From assembly GCA_031255655.1 (NCBI GenBank), contig JAIRSB010000015.1, positions 1 to 18,983 of the forward strand: a stretch of 18,983 bases of DNA, given 5' to 3'. Below the pieces are notes generated by a model. The model was not told where the DNA came from, did no database searches, and saw only the letters and a program-made list of their open reading frames with translations. The DNA is from Spirochaetaceae bacterium (lineage in GTDB: Bacteria; Spirochaetota; Spirochaetia; Treponematales; Breznakiellaceae). Shown piece after piece: positions 1 through 6,991 of the stretch. The first letter of the stretch is position 1. Each line of letters starts with the position of its first letter. A program made the translations under genes and the position numbers.

Positions 1-2
1 AG

Positions 3-1310
3 AAAGACACAACGCTGTACGCATGGTGGCAGAACTTAGCACCCGACCATCGCATCGTAAACTTCATTCCTTACTGGAGTGAAGGAGAGGCGGGCTTCAA
101 ACGGCAGGCGGTCAAGGAAAACGGAGAGGAAAGTTACAAAATACCCTCTCACAACTTCCCGAAAGTTGCAGGCGGACCAGAACATTACCACTCGGTAAAA
201 GACGCTGCCGGAACCAAAGGGGACGACACATGGTTCACGGAAATATCGGACGGCGATGCTTTCACGAACAGCAGTGAAATGACAGACAACATGACCGTTT
301 ACGGACACTGGGAAGGCGATAAATACACGGTTACCTTTCATCCTAATTCACCGGAGGGCGGAGGCAGCAACTTTACAAAAGAGGTAGTATATTCAAAAGA
401 CGGCCCGAACACTGTAGAGCTAGAGGCAGAAGACATACCGGAGCAAGGCAGCGAGCATAGCTTTTTGGGCTGGTTCAAGAGACAGCGTGGAATCATAGAG
501 GACGCCGATGTCCCCGCGCCGAACGACGCCGAATGGTTCAAGCCGGAAATCACGCCTGTGAGCGGGAATATCGAGGTTTACGGACTTTGGCAGAACAGAC
601 CTGCGGACACATGGCGGGTAGCCTTCAAAACATATTTCGGCGACACCGGTGTAATAGTAGTAAAATACGTATACGGGAGTAATGGCTACAAACTGCCGCA
701 ATCCGAGTTTCCGCAAAATCCCGAGCGGTCTCACTATACGCAGAACGGGGGCTGGTATTACGCGGCGGAAAGCGCGAGTTCCGAAACAAATACGGAGTTT
801 AACGCGAACACTGTAGTTAGTGGGGACATAGTGGTTTTCGCGAAATGGACGGGTAACACGTACAAAGTAACATTCGACTGGAAAGACGGCGCTTTAATCC
901 CTTCGTACTCGACCGCGCCGGCAGAAAAAACTTTGACGTACCCTAACAACACGTTTGCCAAAGCGGGTCTTCCGCTGGAAACCATCGGTACAAGGGATCA
1001 TTACGATTCAGCTCCACACTGGTATAAGGGTAACAGCGAGTTTACCGTTGATACGGTTGTAACCGAAAACATCACCGTGTCTCCGGTGTGGACGGCTAAA
1101 ACATACAACGTGGAATTTTATTCCGGTTCCGTTGTTACGGCAACGAGGACGTTTACATGGCCGTCAGAGATGACGAAAGCGGACATAGAGAGCATCAAAC
1201 CTGCCAGAAAAAATGACAAGGTTTTCAAATACTGGTCAAAATCCAGCGACAGCGACATGATGTTCGATGGAAAAGTAACAGGAAATATGAGCATATACCC
1301 TTACTGGACT
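3..1310 (+). repeat. Tandem InlB/Flg_new-type repeat units in the surface protein
   Basis: Unit ends fall near nt 29, 312, 590, 848, 1091 and 1307, judged by the recurring (V/I)-(Y/F/S)-x-x-W motif. Units therefore shrink from about 93 to 72 residues toward the C-terminus. The repeats are diverged in sequence, not recent duplications. Confidence 0.7.
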
Positions 1311-2189
1311 TCGCCCCCCAGCGGCTGGACTTTAAATAGTGACGGTACAATGACAAAAGCGTATGCGTATGTTAGAGACGCGCAGGAATTTAAGCCGTCA
1401 ACAGGCTTTACATCAGGAGTGTACATTTTTGAACTGTGGGGTGCGGACGGCGGCAACAGTAGGGATACATCGGAAGAAGCAGTCAGCATTACCGGCGGGA
1501 AAGGCGGATATCTTAAAGCGTCAAAAAAATTGTCCGGCAGTGAAACATTTTATGTTTACACTGGACAGAAAGGGAACGACGGCGGGAGGTCATCGTCAAA
1601 TTCACCAGGCGTTGGAGGAGAGGAGACATTCGGCGGCGGCGGAGCTGGCGGCAGCGGAATAGGAAAAATCGAAAACAGCGGTGGTGGTTCTGGCGGCGGG
1701 GCAACCTTCATCAGTACCGACCGCAACAGCGAGGGAATAAGGGACAAAAAGACACACGGTGCCGGCGTTCTGTTTGCTGGCGGCGGCGGAGGCGGCGCGG
1801 CTCTTACACTCAACGGCGGATATGGCAGCGGCGGCGAAACGGCAGGCAGCGCGATGGCACAGAATGGAAAGGTTCCTAGTGCCGGCGGAAGTCCGACTAC
1901 AGGCACAGATAACGGCATAGGTGAAAACGGAAGAATATCCGGCTCGGAGAGACCCGATGGCAGGCATGGCGCGGGCGGCGGTGGCGGCGGGTACAAAGGC
2001 GGTTCTGCTAATAAGGGAGGACAGGGGAAGGACACGGACAGCGGCGGAGGCGGCGGCAACGGCTGTGTTGCTCCCGGCTTTGTTGCTCCCGACTCCGACC
2101 GCTTGAACGGCGACAATAAAAGCAAACCTGATTCACCAAACGGCACAGGTGCCGGCGCGGTGCGCGTTATTTACGACCCGTACCAGTAA
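3..2189 (+). CDS. Large secreted/surface repeat protein with C-terminal glycine-rich domain (5' truncated)
   Basis: The frame is open from the window edge, so the true start lies upstream; 728 codons are visible. The first two-thirds are tandem units of about 72-93 residues, each closing in a hydrophobic-aromatic-Trp signature (TVYGHW, EVYGLW, VVFAKW, TVSPVW, SIYPYW) followed by a Y-x-V-x-F strand. This is the pattern of InlB B-repeat/Flg_new (Listeria-Bacteroides repeat) domains, which are beta-grasp-like stalk modules of exported proteins. From about nt 1363 the protein becomes a glycine-rich domain with an FELWGADGG entry strand, a YVYTGQKGNDGG strand, several poly-Gly runs and a final GAGAVRVIYD strand. 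No membrane anchor or sorting signal is seen at the C-terminus. An adhesin or surface-matrix role is inferred; no ligand can be named. A terminator follows 38 nt after the stop codon. Confidence 0.85.
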   Translation, partial: KDTTLYAWWQNLAPDHRIVNFIPYWSEGEAGFKRQAVKENGEESYKIPSHNFPKVAGGPEHYHSVKDAAGTKGDDTWFTEISDGDAFTNSSEMTDNMTVYGHWEGDKYTVTFHPNSPEGGGSNFTKEVVYSKDGPNTVELEAEDIPEQGSEHSFLGWFKRQRGIIEDADVPAPNDAEWFKPEITPVSGNIEVYGLWQNRPADTWRVAFKTYFGDTGVIVVKYVYGSNGYKLPQSEFPQNPERSHYTQNGGWYYAAESASSETNTEFNANTVVSGDIVVFAKWTGNTYKVTFDWKDGALIPSYSTAPAEKTLTYPNNTFAKAGLPLETIGTRDHYDSAPHWYKGNSEFTVDTVVTENITVSPVWTAKTYNVEFYSGSVVTATRTFTWPSEMTKADIESIKPARKNDKVFKYWSKSSDSDMMFDGKVTGNMSIYPYWTSPPSGWTLNSDGTMTKAYAYVRDAQEFKPSTGFTSGVYIFELWGADGGNSRDTSEEAVSITGGKGGYLKASKKLSGSETFYVYTGQKGNDGGRSSSNSPGVGGEETFGGGGAGGSGIGKIENSGGGSGGGATFISTDRNSEGIRDKKTHGAGVLFAGGGGGGAALTLNGGYGSGGETAGSAMAQNGKVPSAGGSPTTGTDNGIGENGRISGSERPDGRHGAGGGGGGYKGGSANKGGQGKDTDSGGGGGNGCVAPGFVAPDSDRLNGDNKSKPDSPNGTGAGAVRVIYDPYQ

Positions 2190-2227
2190 ACCATAGTTTC
2201 TGGAAACTTTCCTTCAATAATAAGCGA

Positions 2228-2269
2228 AGCCGCCCGCTGTTTTTGACAAACAGCGGGCGGCTTTCTTTG
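2228..2269 (+). terminator. Rho-independent terminator after the surface-protein gene
   Basis: A perfect 15-bp GC-rich stem (2228-2242 paired with 2248-2262) encloses a 5-nt loop (TTGAC) and runs into TTCTTTG. It lies 38 nt past the stop codon at 2189. Confidence 0.85.
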
Positions 2270-2293
2270 TGCGGACAGGCTTCTCCGCCGTTC

Positions 2294-2363
2294 CGTCATC
2301 GCGAGCCCGAAAGGCCGCCCCGATTTCGCGAGAGTCAAAACCTTCATCGGTGAAGCAATCCAG
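2294..2363. repeat. Dispersed-repeat-like sequence (CGTCATCGCGAG ... GAAGCAATCCAG)
   Basis: The segment begins CGTCATCGCGAG and ends GAAGCAATCCAG. This resembles the CGTCATTGCGAG...GAAGCAATCC element that I recall occurring in many dispersed intergenic copies in several bacterial genomes. Only one copy is seen here, so repetitiveness cannot be shown from this window. It abuts the transposase remnant. Confidence 0.45.
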
Positions 2364-2392
2364 CCAAGCCGCTCTCCAAGCAATTCTCATTT

Positions 2393-2900
2393 TCATTCAA
2401 AGACCAGAAAATCCCGCCATGTTTCATGCAGAGCATAGCGCAGAGCGGCTTGCATCTCGTAGAAAAACATATCCCGCTATCGTATGTAACTGGAACTCTA
2501 TCAGGTTCAATATAAAAAAGATTTCGGGCTCAGGGTTCTTCCCGTGCCCGAAAGTATGTTGAAAATTGTATCCCCGGTTCTTCAGCACATTGTTATGCTC
2601 GCTCTCTAGCTTCCACCGGGCACGCCCGTACAAGACCATGCGTTCAACGTTTTTCTCCCATCAGTTCCCGTATCTTGTTGTCGCACGGTATTTCGGACAC
2701 TCTGAACAGGGCTCTCATGTTATCGCGCCGCAGTTTGGCTTTCACAGCCCGCTGAAAATGGAGCAGCGATGAATAAAAAAGAAAAATACGGCAAATACGC
2801 ACATCATCGCATCCGTAATCCGATACCGCAGGGCGTTCCCTCGTGCCGCACATCGGGGATATTATCTCCAGCCTTCCGCAAACTGCCAAGCAGCCATTTT
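2393..2900 (-). pseudogene. Decayed IS transposase (IS4/ISNCY-like), core deleted and frameshifted
   Basis: Fragments of one transposase lie in different frames. The N-terminal part reads ITDAMMCVFAVFF in one frame, then HFQRAVKAKLRRDN and RVSEIPCDNKIREL in another (about 2650-2890). It meets a stop, and within a few nucleotides the C-terminal part follows: RWKLESEHNNVLKNRGYNF then HTFGHG (about 2470-2625). A further frameshift leads to FFYEMQAALRYALHETWRDF and a stop at 2393. The RWK-x-E-x-E-x-NNVLK-x-xGY and FGHG motifs are characteristic of the C-terminus of such transposases. The central catalytic region is missing, so the element cannot move itself. No terminal inverted repeats were identified. 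Confidence 0.75.
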
Positions 2901-2947
2901 CAGGTTATCATGGTTTCTAAACAACTCTATTGCAAGGACGCGACAGC

Positions 2948-3946
2948 TCAACCGAATAGACGCAATAGTTTTTGCGTTAATTTTTTACCGAGTGTTTTGC
3001 CAATAAAAATTTTAACGTTTCGACCAAGCAGTCTGTTCAATACATTGTAAATCCCGCGCCGTGGACTGCGGCTATCGCAATAGTCAATGAGCATACGTTC
3101 AAAAACGAAAATATCTTTTACGAAGTTTACATAAAACTCGTTATAAAAACGTTTAAAATAATCAAGAATTGCGGCTTCTTCTTTTTTAGAAGGGGAGTAC
3201 AACCAGCGGATAGACAGCAGATTGAATATTTCGTATAACCTGTTTCTAGACTCAGCTTCCAAAACAACTCCAGAAATATTCGGCATGTAAGTAACCCCAT
3301 CAACCGAAGGATAATCAGTTTCAGAAGCGCGCGAAAAGTTGCCCTGTAACAACTTTGTTCCATAGATTGCGCTTATAAGCATAGCGTTCGTTATCGACCA
3401 GTTAGTATTCGACAAAACATTGCTCGTCTGCAACGCCGTATCGTGGAATACAATAACCGCGTCATCTTTAAGAAAGGGCAGCGCGAATAAAAAATCCAAA
3501 ATTTCTCCAGGATTATAGTGCATTGTATCTATAAAGCAAAAATCTATACCTTCGCCTATATCGTCCATAAAATCACATGAAAGACCTCCGGTATACAGTC
3601 GCCACTTTGATTTTAACTCCGGATACTCATCAACAAAATATCCGGTTTTTTTCCCATCCGCAATTCCGTGTGAGTCAAGATAATCAACAGAGTACAGCGT
3701 CGCCTCAGGATTGTCTTTGATAGCATTTAGGATAACAATGGATGAGCCCCCCAAAAAAACCCCTATTTCCAAAATTTTCTTAGGTTTGTACCTCTGTAAT
3801 AGAGTATTCAAAAAATACCGTTCTTTTACACTCATTTGCGATATTTGCTTATATTTTTCATCTAGCTGGTCAAGTACGGCGTTTTCGCTGTCCTCCGGCT
3901 GAATAATCATAACTCTGCCTAAACCTGACGTATTTTCGGTCATCAT
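2948..3946 (-). CDS. Class I SAM-dependent methyltransferase (Methyltransf_24-like)
   Basis: The 332-aa protein has a Rossmann-type methyltransferase core. Motif I is ILEIGVFLGGSS (residues 58-69), which binds SAM. Motif II acidic position is YSVDYLDS (85-92), followed by FCFIDTMHY (136-144) and VIVFHDT (164-170). This order matches the Methyltransf_24/cephalosporin-hydroxylase-like families. Beyond about residue 230 is a long C-terminal extension without recognised motifs, ending in a basic, amphipathic tail. The substrate is unknown; related enzymes often act on sugars or secondary metabolites. An AGAGG Shine-Dalgarno precedes two adjacent ATGs (3946 and 3943); the second has the better spacing. 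It stands alone, with a transposase remnant downstream and a divergent XRE regulator upstream, which suggests recent acquisition. The coding sequence is visibly AT-richer than the long operon to its right. Confidence 0.8.
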   Translation of the reverse strand: MMTENTSGLGRVMIIQPEDSENAVLDQLDEKYKQISQMSVKERYFLNTLLQRYKPKKILEIGVFLGGSSIVILNAIKDNPEATLYSVDYLDSHGIADGKKTGYFVDEYPELKSKWRLYTGGLSCDFMDDIGEGIDFCFIDTMHYNPGEILDFLFALPFLKDDAVIVFHDTALQTSNVLSNTNWSITNAMLISAIYGTKLLQGNFSRASETDYPSVDGVTYMPNISGVVLEAESRNRLYEIFNLLSIRWLYSPSKKEEAAILDYFKRFYNEFYVNFVKDIFVFERMLIDYCDSRSPRRGIYNVLNRLLGRNVKIFIGKTLGKKLTQKLLRLFG

Positions 3947-4070
3947 CTACCTCTTTCGTATTTTAGTCATTTGAAATCGAACATTGGACGACAACCCGGT
4001 TAGCTGTCTCCCAAACCATTTTCTAGCGGTTGTTGTTTATAAACTAAAGTTTCCAAACAATTTTATTGAA

Positions 4071-4102
4071 ATTCACGCTATTACTATAGTAATAGTGTGA
4101 AT
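4071..4102. promoter_or_regulatory. 32-bp near-perfect palindrome, candidate XRE operator
   Basis: The left half-site ATTCACGCTATTACTA and the reverse complement of the right half match at 15 of 16 positions, with no spacer. It lies 64 bp upstream of the XRE regulator and 124 bp upstream of the methyltransferase. It covers the predicted start site of the - strand promoter and the -35 position of the + strand promoter. Two-fold symmetry is expected of an operator for a dimeric HTH regulator. The palindrome is seen directly; operator function is inferred. Confidence 0.6.
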
Positions 4103-4104
4103 TA

Positions 4105-4134
4105 ATTATTTAATACTATAATACTTTTTGTCAA
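4105..4134 (-). promoter_or_regulatory. Candidate sigma-70 promoter for the methyltransferase
   Basis: On the - strand TTGACA (4134-4129), an 18-nt spacer and AATAAT (4110-4105) form a good sigma-70 match. Transcription would start inside the adjacent palindrome and run toward the methyltransferase, giving a leader of about 150 nt. Confidence 0.5.
4117..4122 (+). promoter_or_regulatory. Candidate -10 box for the XRE regulator
   Basis: A consensus TATAAT lies 44 nt before the start codon. The corresponding -35 position falls inside the palindrome and is a poor match, so the promoter would be weak or regulator-dependent. Confidence 0.4.
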
Positions 4135-4166
4135 GTTGATTTTATGCCTTTTCGCTTATCATTACC

Positions 4167-4523
4167 ATGATGGGATTCAAAGAAAATCTGAAAATGGAAC
4201 TGATGTATTCCGGTATGCCCGTCAAAGAACTTGCGGCCTTATCCGGCGTTAACAAACATAGTATAGACAACTATCTTAACAAACGCGGGCAGATGCCTTC
4301 CGTCGCCGCCGCGGTCAAAATTGCCCGCGCGCTTGGAGTTTCAGTCGAGTATTTGGTAACCGGAAACGAAATAAAGGAACGAACAGCCGCGACTGGAGTT
4401 TATGCTCGCTCCATTTTCAAAATCCTCGACGATCTTGACAACGGCGATAAAGAAACACTGCTTGGCATTGCCAAATTGATCAAACAAGCCGCGCAAAAAC
4501 GAAAGTGCAGTCCATCCTCTTGA
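4167..4523 (+). CDS. XRE-family helix-turn-helix transcriptional regulator
   Basis: The 118-aa protein has an N-terminal HTH_3/Cro-CI domain (about residues 5-66). The helix-turn-helix is VKELAALSGVNKHSIDNYL (19-37), followed by the typical PSVAAAVKIARALGVSVEYLV segment split over residues 45-64. The C-terminal 50 residues are helical and charged, a likely dimerisation region without known ligand domains. It is divergent from the methyltransferase, with a palindrome between them, so autoregulation and control of the neighbour are likely. No Shine-Dalgarno is visible before ATG 4167 or ATG 4170. An 8-codon upstream frame (4144-4170) starts with ATG and stops at TGA overlapping this start, so coupling or leaderless initiation is possible. 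The N-terminal motif resembles regulators I recall from Treponema genomes. Confidence 0.85.
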   Translation: MMGFKENLKMELMYSGMPVKELAALSGVNKHSIDNYLNKRGQMPSVAAAVKIARALGVSVEYLVTGNEIKERTAATGVYARSIFKILDDLDNGDKETLLGIAKLIKQAAQKRKCSPSS

Positions 4524-4646
4524 AAAGTCCAAGTACACCAGTTTCCTTTCCGCTTATCGCAGCGGCCCAACAAGCACGACCCGTGTCCGCTACTACGCTG
4601 CCTCTGGCTGCTCATGGCTGGCTTGCGCTGATAGCCAGCAGGCCGG
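4524..4646. other. Non-coding stretch with small hairpins before the operon promoter
   Basis: No convincing gene is present between the XRE stop and the promoter at 4647. A 7-bp stem GCTGGCT/AGCCAGC (4617-4623 with 4633-4639, 9-nt loop) and a 5-bp stem CCGCT/AGCGG (4550-4554 with 4561-4565) are visible. Neither is followed directly by a T run, so neither is called a terminator. Confidence 0.4.
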
Positions 4647-4675
4647 TTGACAGTTTTTTTCTCTCGGTATATAGT
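4647..4675 (+). promoter_or_regulatory. Sigma-70-like promoter of the M23-bactofilin operon
   Basis: TTGACA (4647-4652), a 17-nt spacer containing a T7 run, and TATAGT (4670-4675) match the consensus with one mismatch. Transcription from about 4682 would give a leader of about 145 nt before the M23 gene. No competing promoter of similar quality was seen before 4827. Confidence 0.65.
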
Positions 4676-4826
4676 TATCTCATTGACGGCTCGGAGGGCT
4701 GGTCAGAAGTTTACGGCGCGGCGTGTTGACGCGGGCGCGTAAGTCGGTACGGCTTATACGGTTTTGGACGAAGGTTCTGGAAGCGTAAAAGGTGGTATAT
4801 TTGAATGAGGATGCAAGGAGTGCGTA

Positions 4827-5879
4827 ATGGCGCGTGTCCATAGCTATAAACGCTTGGAAAATAACTTTGTTAAAGGTATTAAACGTGGCTTTCTCAAAAT
4901 TTTAAACGCCGTAGGCGCTTTTTTCAAAAAAGCGGCCGACGTTTTGTGGCGGCGTTATACCATAGTCCTTGTTCCTCACTCCGAGAAAAAAGTCTATAAC
5001 TTACAGGTAAATTTCCTGACACTGTGCCTAATCGCGTTCTCAATATCTGGAATGATAGCTTCGGTTTTATGGTACGAAACTTCCCATGGCAGGTACCAGC
5101 GGGATTTAAGCGTTAAAGACAACCGTCTGCGGGAGACACAGGCAAGCCTTGACCAGCTTAGGGACGAATTATCAGTTCTATGGAAGGAAGCAAATGCTTT
5201 TCAGTCTGCGCTTTCAGGAGTTTTTTCGTCTTTGGGTGTAAATGTCGCGGCAGATCCATCAAAAACCGCCGGACCGGGTGATCTTTCCTCGTTTTTCGAC
5301 ATGAGAGAGACCGCTGAAGGACGGCTTCGTGAGGCGGATGATGTCCGTAGTCTTGCAAATTATCTATCCAGCGCGATTGAGCCTTTGAAAGAGATGGGGA
5401 CATTGCTTGACGCGCAAAGCTCCCTTTTGACAGAGGTACCGAATATATGGCCGATTAGAGGCGGTATAGGGCACATCTCGATGTTTTTCGGCGAGAATGA
5501 AGATCCGTTCACAGGTCAAATATACGTTCACAAAGGGATAGACCTTTCGACATACCGGCAGGGCGACCCGATAGTGGCGACTGCCGACGGACAGGTGGTT
5601 ACCGTTGATTACGATGCCATCGGTTTCGGTAATTATGTAATCATACGACATAAACATGGTTTTTATACACGATACGGCCATATGCTCTCTTTCAAGGTGC
5701 GTACCGGACAACGTGTTCAGCAAGGCGAAGTTATCGGCTACATAGGAAACACCGGACGCTCGACCGGGCCGCACGTCCACTATGAAGTGCATATAGGCTC
5801 CGATGTCGTGGATCCTTACAAATTCCTAAATATCCGCTCTGTCGCCGGACGCTTAAACCTCAATGGCGGAAAAAGTTAA
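4827..5879 (+). CDS. Membrane-anchored M23 (LytM) peptidoglycan endopeptidase
   Basis: The 350-aa protein has a cytoplasmic N-terminal segment, one membrane helix (about 63-83), a periplasmic coiled coil (about 86-130) and a C-terminal M23 peptidase domain (about 208-335). The metal ligands are present: HKGID gives H235 and D239, and HVHYEV gives H316 and H318; YGHM contributes H285. The family cleaves peptide cross-links in peptidoglycan using zinc. The start is fixed by AAGGAG eight nucleotides before the ATG. It overlaps the bactofilin gene by 17 bp. M23-bactofilin pairs direct cell curvature or shape in several bacteria (for example Csd1-CcmA of Helicobacter), so a role in the cell's helical shape is a reasonable inference. 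Confidence 0.92.
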   Translation: MARVHSYKRLENNFVKGIKRGFLKILNAVGAFFKKAADVLWRRYTIVLVPHSEKKVYNLQVNFLTLCLIAFSISGMIASVLWYETSHGRYQRDLSVKDNRLRETQASLDQLRDELSVLWKEANAFQSALSGVFSSLGVNVAADPSKTAGPGDLSSFFDMRETAEGRLREADDVRSLANYLSSAIEPLKEMGTLLDAQSSLLTEVPNIWPIRGGIGHISMFFGENEDPFTGQIYVHKGIDLSTYRQGDPIVATADGQVVTVDYDAIGFGNYVIIRHKHGFYTRYGHMLSFKVRTGQRVQQGEVIGYIGNTGRSTGPHVHYEVHIGSDVVDPYKFLNIRSVAGRLNLNGGKS

Positions 5880-6306
5880 GCATAAAAAAGACTTCTCCAT
5901 CAACACGATAATAGGGCCGCACTCCAGTGTGTACGGCGATGTTGAGGCAGGAGGCTTTACTCGTGTTGACGGTAGTTTATACGGCGATTTAACAACAAAA
6001 GGCCGCATAGTCATAGGCGAAAAAGCGCGTTTAAAAAGCAGCGTTTCCGGTAGTGTTGTCACTATTGGCGGGATCGTGTACGGCAACGTGCTTGCGAGTG
6101 AATGTCTTGTCGTTCTTTCAACCGGATTGGTGTTGGGAGACGTATTAACACGGCGTATTCAGGCGGACGAAGGGTGTATGATTCACGGCAAGATAATCGT
6201 GTGCAAAAGCGAAGAACGCTGGAATTCGGCTCTTGCGGAATATCAGGACGCACAACTCGTCAAGCATGTCCTTGAAAAGGGTGTTGTCGCCCCGAAGGAT
6301 GTGTAA
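5863..6306 (+). CDS. Bactofilin (polymer-forming cytoskeletal protein)
   Basis: The 147-aa protein matches the bactofilin family (PF04519). A short charged N-terminal tail precedes a right-handed beta-helix of glycine-spaced turns (about 13-115), including TIIGPHSSVYGDVEAGG, VDGSLYGDL, TKGRIVIGEKA and VVTIGGIVYGNV. A short helical C-terminal tail follows. Bactofilins polymerise without nucleotide and scaffold cell-wall enzymes at the membrane. The start codon lies inside the end of the M23 gene and has no strong Shine-Dalgarno, which suggests translational coupling and a stoichiometric pair. The next gene starts 3 nt after the stop. Confidence 0.93.
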   Translation: MAEKVKHKKDFSINTIIGPHSSVYGDVEAGGFTRVDGSLYGDLTTKGRIVIGEKARLKSSVSGSVVTIGGIVYGNVLASECLVVLSTGLVLGDVLTRRIQADEGCMIHGKIIVCKSEERWNSALAEYQDAQLVKHVLEKGVVAPKDV

Positions 6307-6309
6307 AGT

Positions 6310-6864
6310 ATGGTAAAATTTGATGCTTACTCCGGCGTTAAACCGCCCGGGGCTGATTTTTACGCGGCTCTTTCACTCGAAACAAAAAAAGCTGGCGAAA
6401 ATAAGAAAAACGAACGCGCTAAAAAAACTTTTTCGGCCTTATTAAAAAGCGAGACAAGCGAAACGGTGTCGGCGGAAGCCGCGCTGTCCACGGACGACGA
6501 GTTTCCGGCTTTGCTGGACAGTGTACATGAAGCGGGAGATGCTTTGTCAAAACGGCCTTTCCCGGACGAAATAAAACGCTATCGGCTTACGATACAGAAA
6601 TTTTTGCGCTATGTTCTAGACACGGCTTTTGATATAAAAATCGATACAGGCATTCCAAACAGCATGAAAGCCGGTTTTGACACGGCGCGCTACAGAAAAG
6701 ACCCCGAATTACGAAAAGCCAGAAACAAATACAGTACCGTTCAAATTATTGATCAAAAATTAGATAGTCTTGCCGCCGGCATAATGACGGGGCAGCTTAA
6801 GCAGATACAATTGTTGGAAAGTATCGAAGAAATAAACGGTTTATTGGTAGATTTGCTGGAATGA
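6310..6864 (+). CDS. yaaR: YaaR/DUF327 family protein
   Basis: The 184-aa protein matches the YaaR family (PF03885) over residues about 65-184. A helical core contains EIKRYRLTIQKFLRYVL, then a K/R-rich loop, then VQIIDQKLDSLAAGIM and a C-terminal IEEINGLLVDLL helix typical of the family. The first 60 residues are variable and charged. Biochemical function is not established. In Bacillus subtilis yaaR sits close to yaaT (ricT), and here too the next gene is ricT, so the association is conserved across phyla. It follows bactofilin by 3 nt. Confidence 0.85.
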   Translation: MVKFDAYSGVKPPGADFYAALSLETKKAGENKKNERAKKTFSALLKSETSETVSAEAALSTDDEFPALLDSVHEAGDALSKRPFPDEIKRYRLTIQKFLRYVLDTAFDIKIDTGIPNSMKAGFDTARYRKDPELRKARNKYSTVQIIDQKLDSLAAGIMTGQLKQIQLLESIEEINGLLVDLLE

Positions 6865-6908
6865 CGAACTTGGGACGAAAGCCGGTTATGTCTTTTTTAG
6901 CGATTGTT

Positions 6909-6963
6909 GTCTGGACGCATGGCGAAGCGTTAGGTTTTTCGGCGCGTCTCTAAGTTTCCAGAC
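6909..6963 (+). promoter_or_regulatory. Inverted repeat in the yaaR-ricT gap, possible leader hairpin
   Basis: GTCTGGA (6909-6915) pairs with TCCAGAC (6957-6963) around a 41-nt interior, ending 14 nt before the ricT Shine-Dalgarno. This 127-nt gap is the largest in the operon. No good promoter was found in it. Function is unknown. Confidence 0.3.
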
Positions 6964-6991
6964 GGCTCCATTAAATAGAGGAGGCGTCATC

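Noticed and set aside
1556..2146. 196-codon - strand open frame rich in proline
   Set aside because: It is the antisense shadow of the glycine-rich domain: GGC/GGA codons read as Pro/Ala on the other strand. It has no Shine-Dalgarno or recognisable domain.
2769..3050. 93-codon + strand open frame
   Set aside because: It overlaps the transposase scar and the end of the methyltransferase on the other strand, and shows no protein-like motif.
3991..4033. ACAACC/GGTTGT inverted repeat in the methyltransferase leader as a riboswitch
   Set aside because: Only a 6-bp outer stem with competing weak inner pairings; no known riboswitch motif.
4617..4660. Hairpin GCTGGCT/AGCCAGC followed by T7, as a terminator for the XRE gene
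   Set aside because: The T run starts 14 nt after the stem and lies in the spacer of a strong promoter, so the terminator reading is poor.
4726..4760. TTGACG ... TATACG as a second promoter before the M23 gene
   Set aside because: The spacing is 23 nt, too long for sigma-70, and a better promoter exists at 4647-4675.
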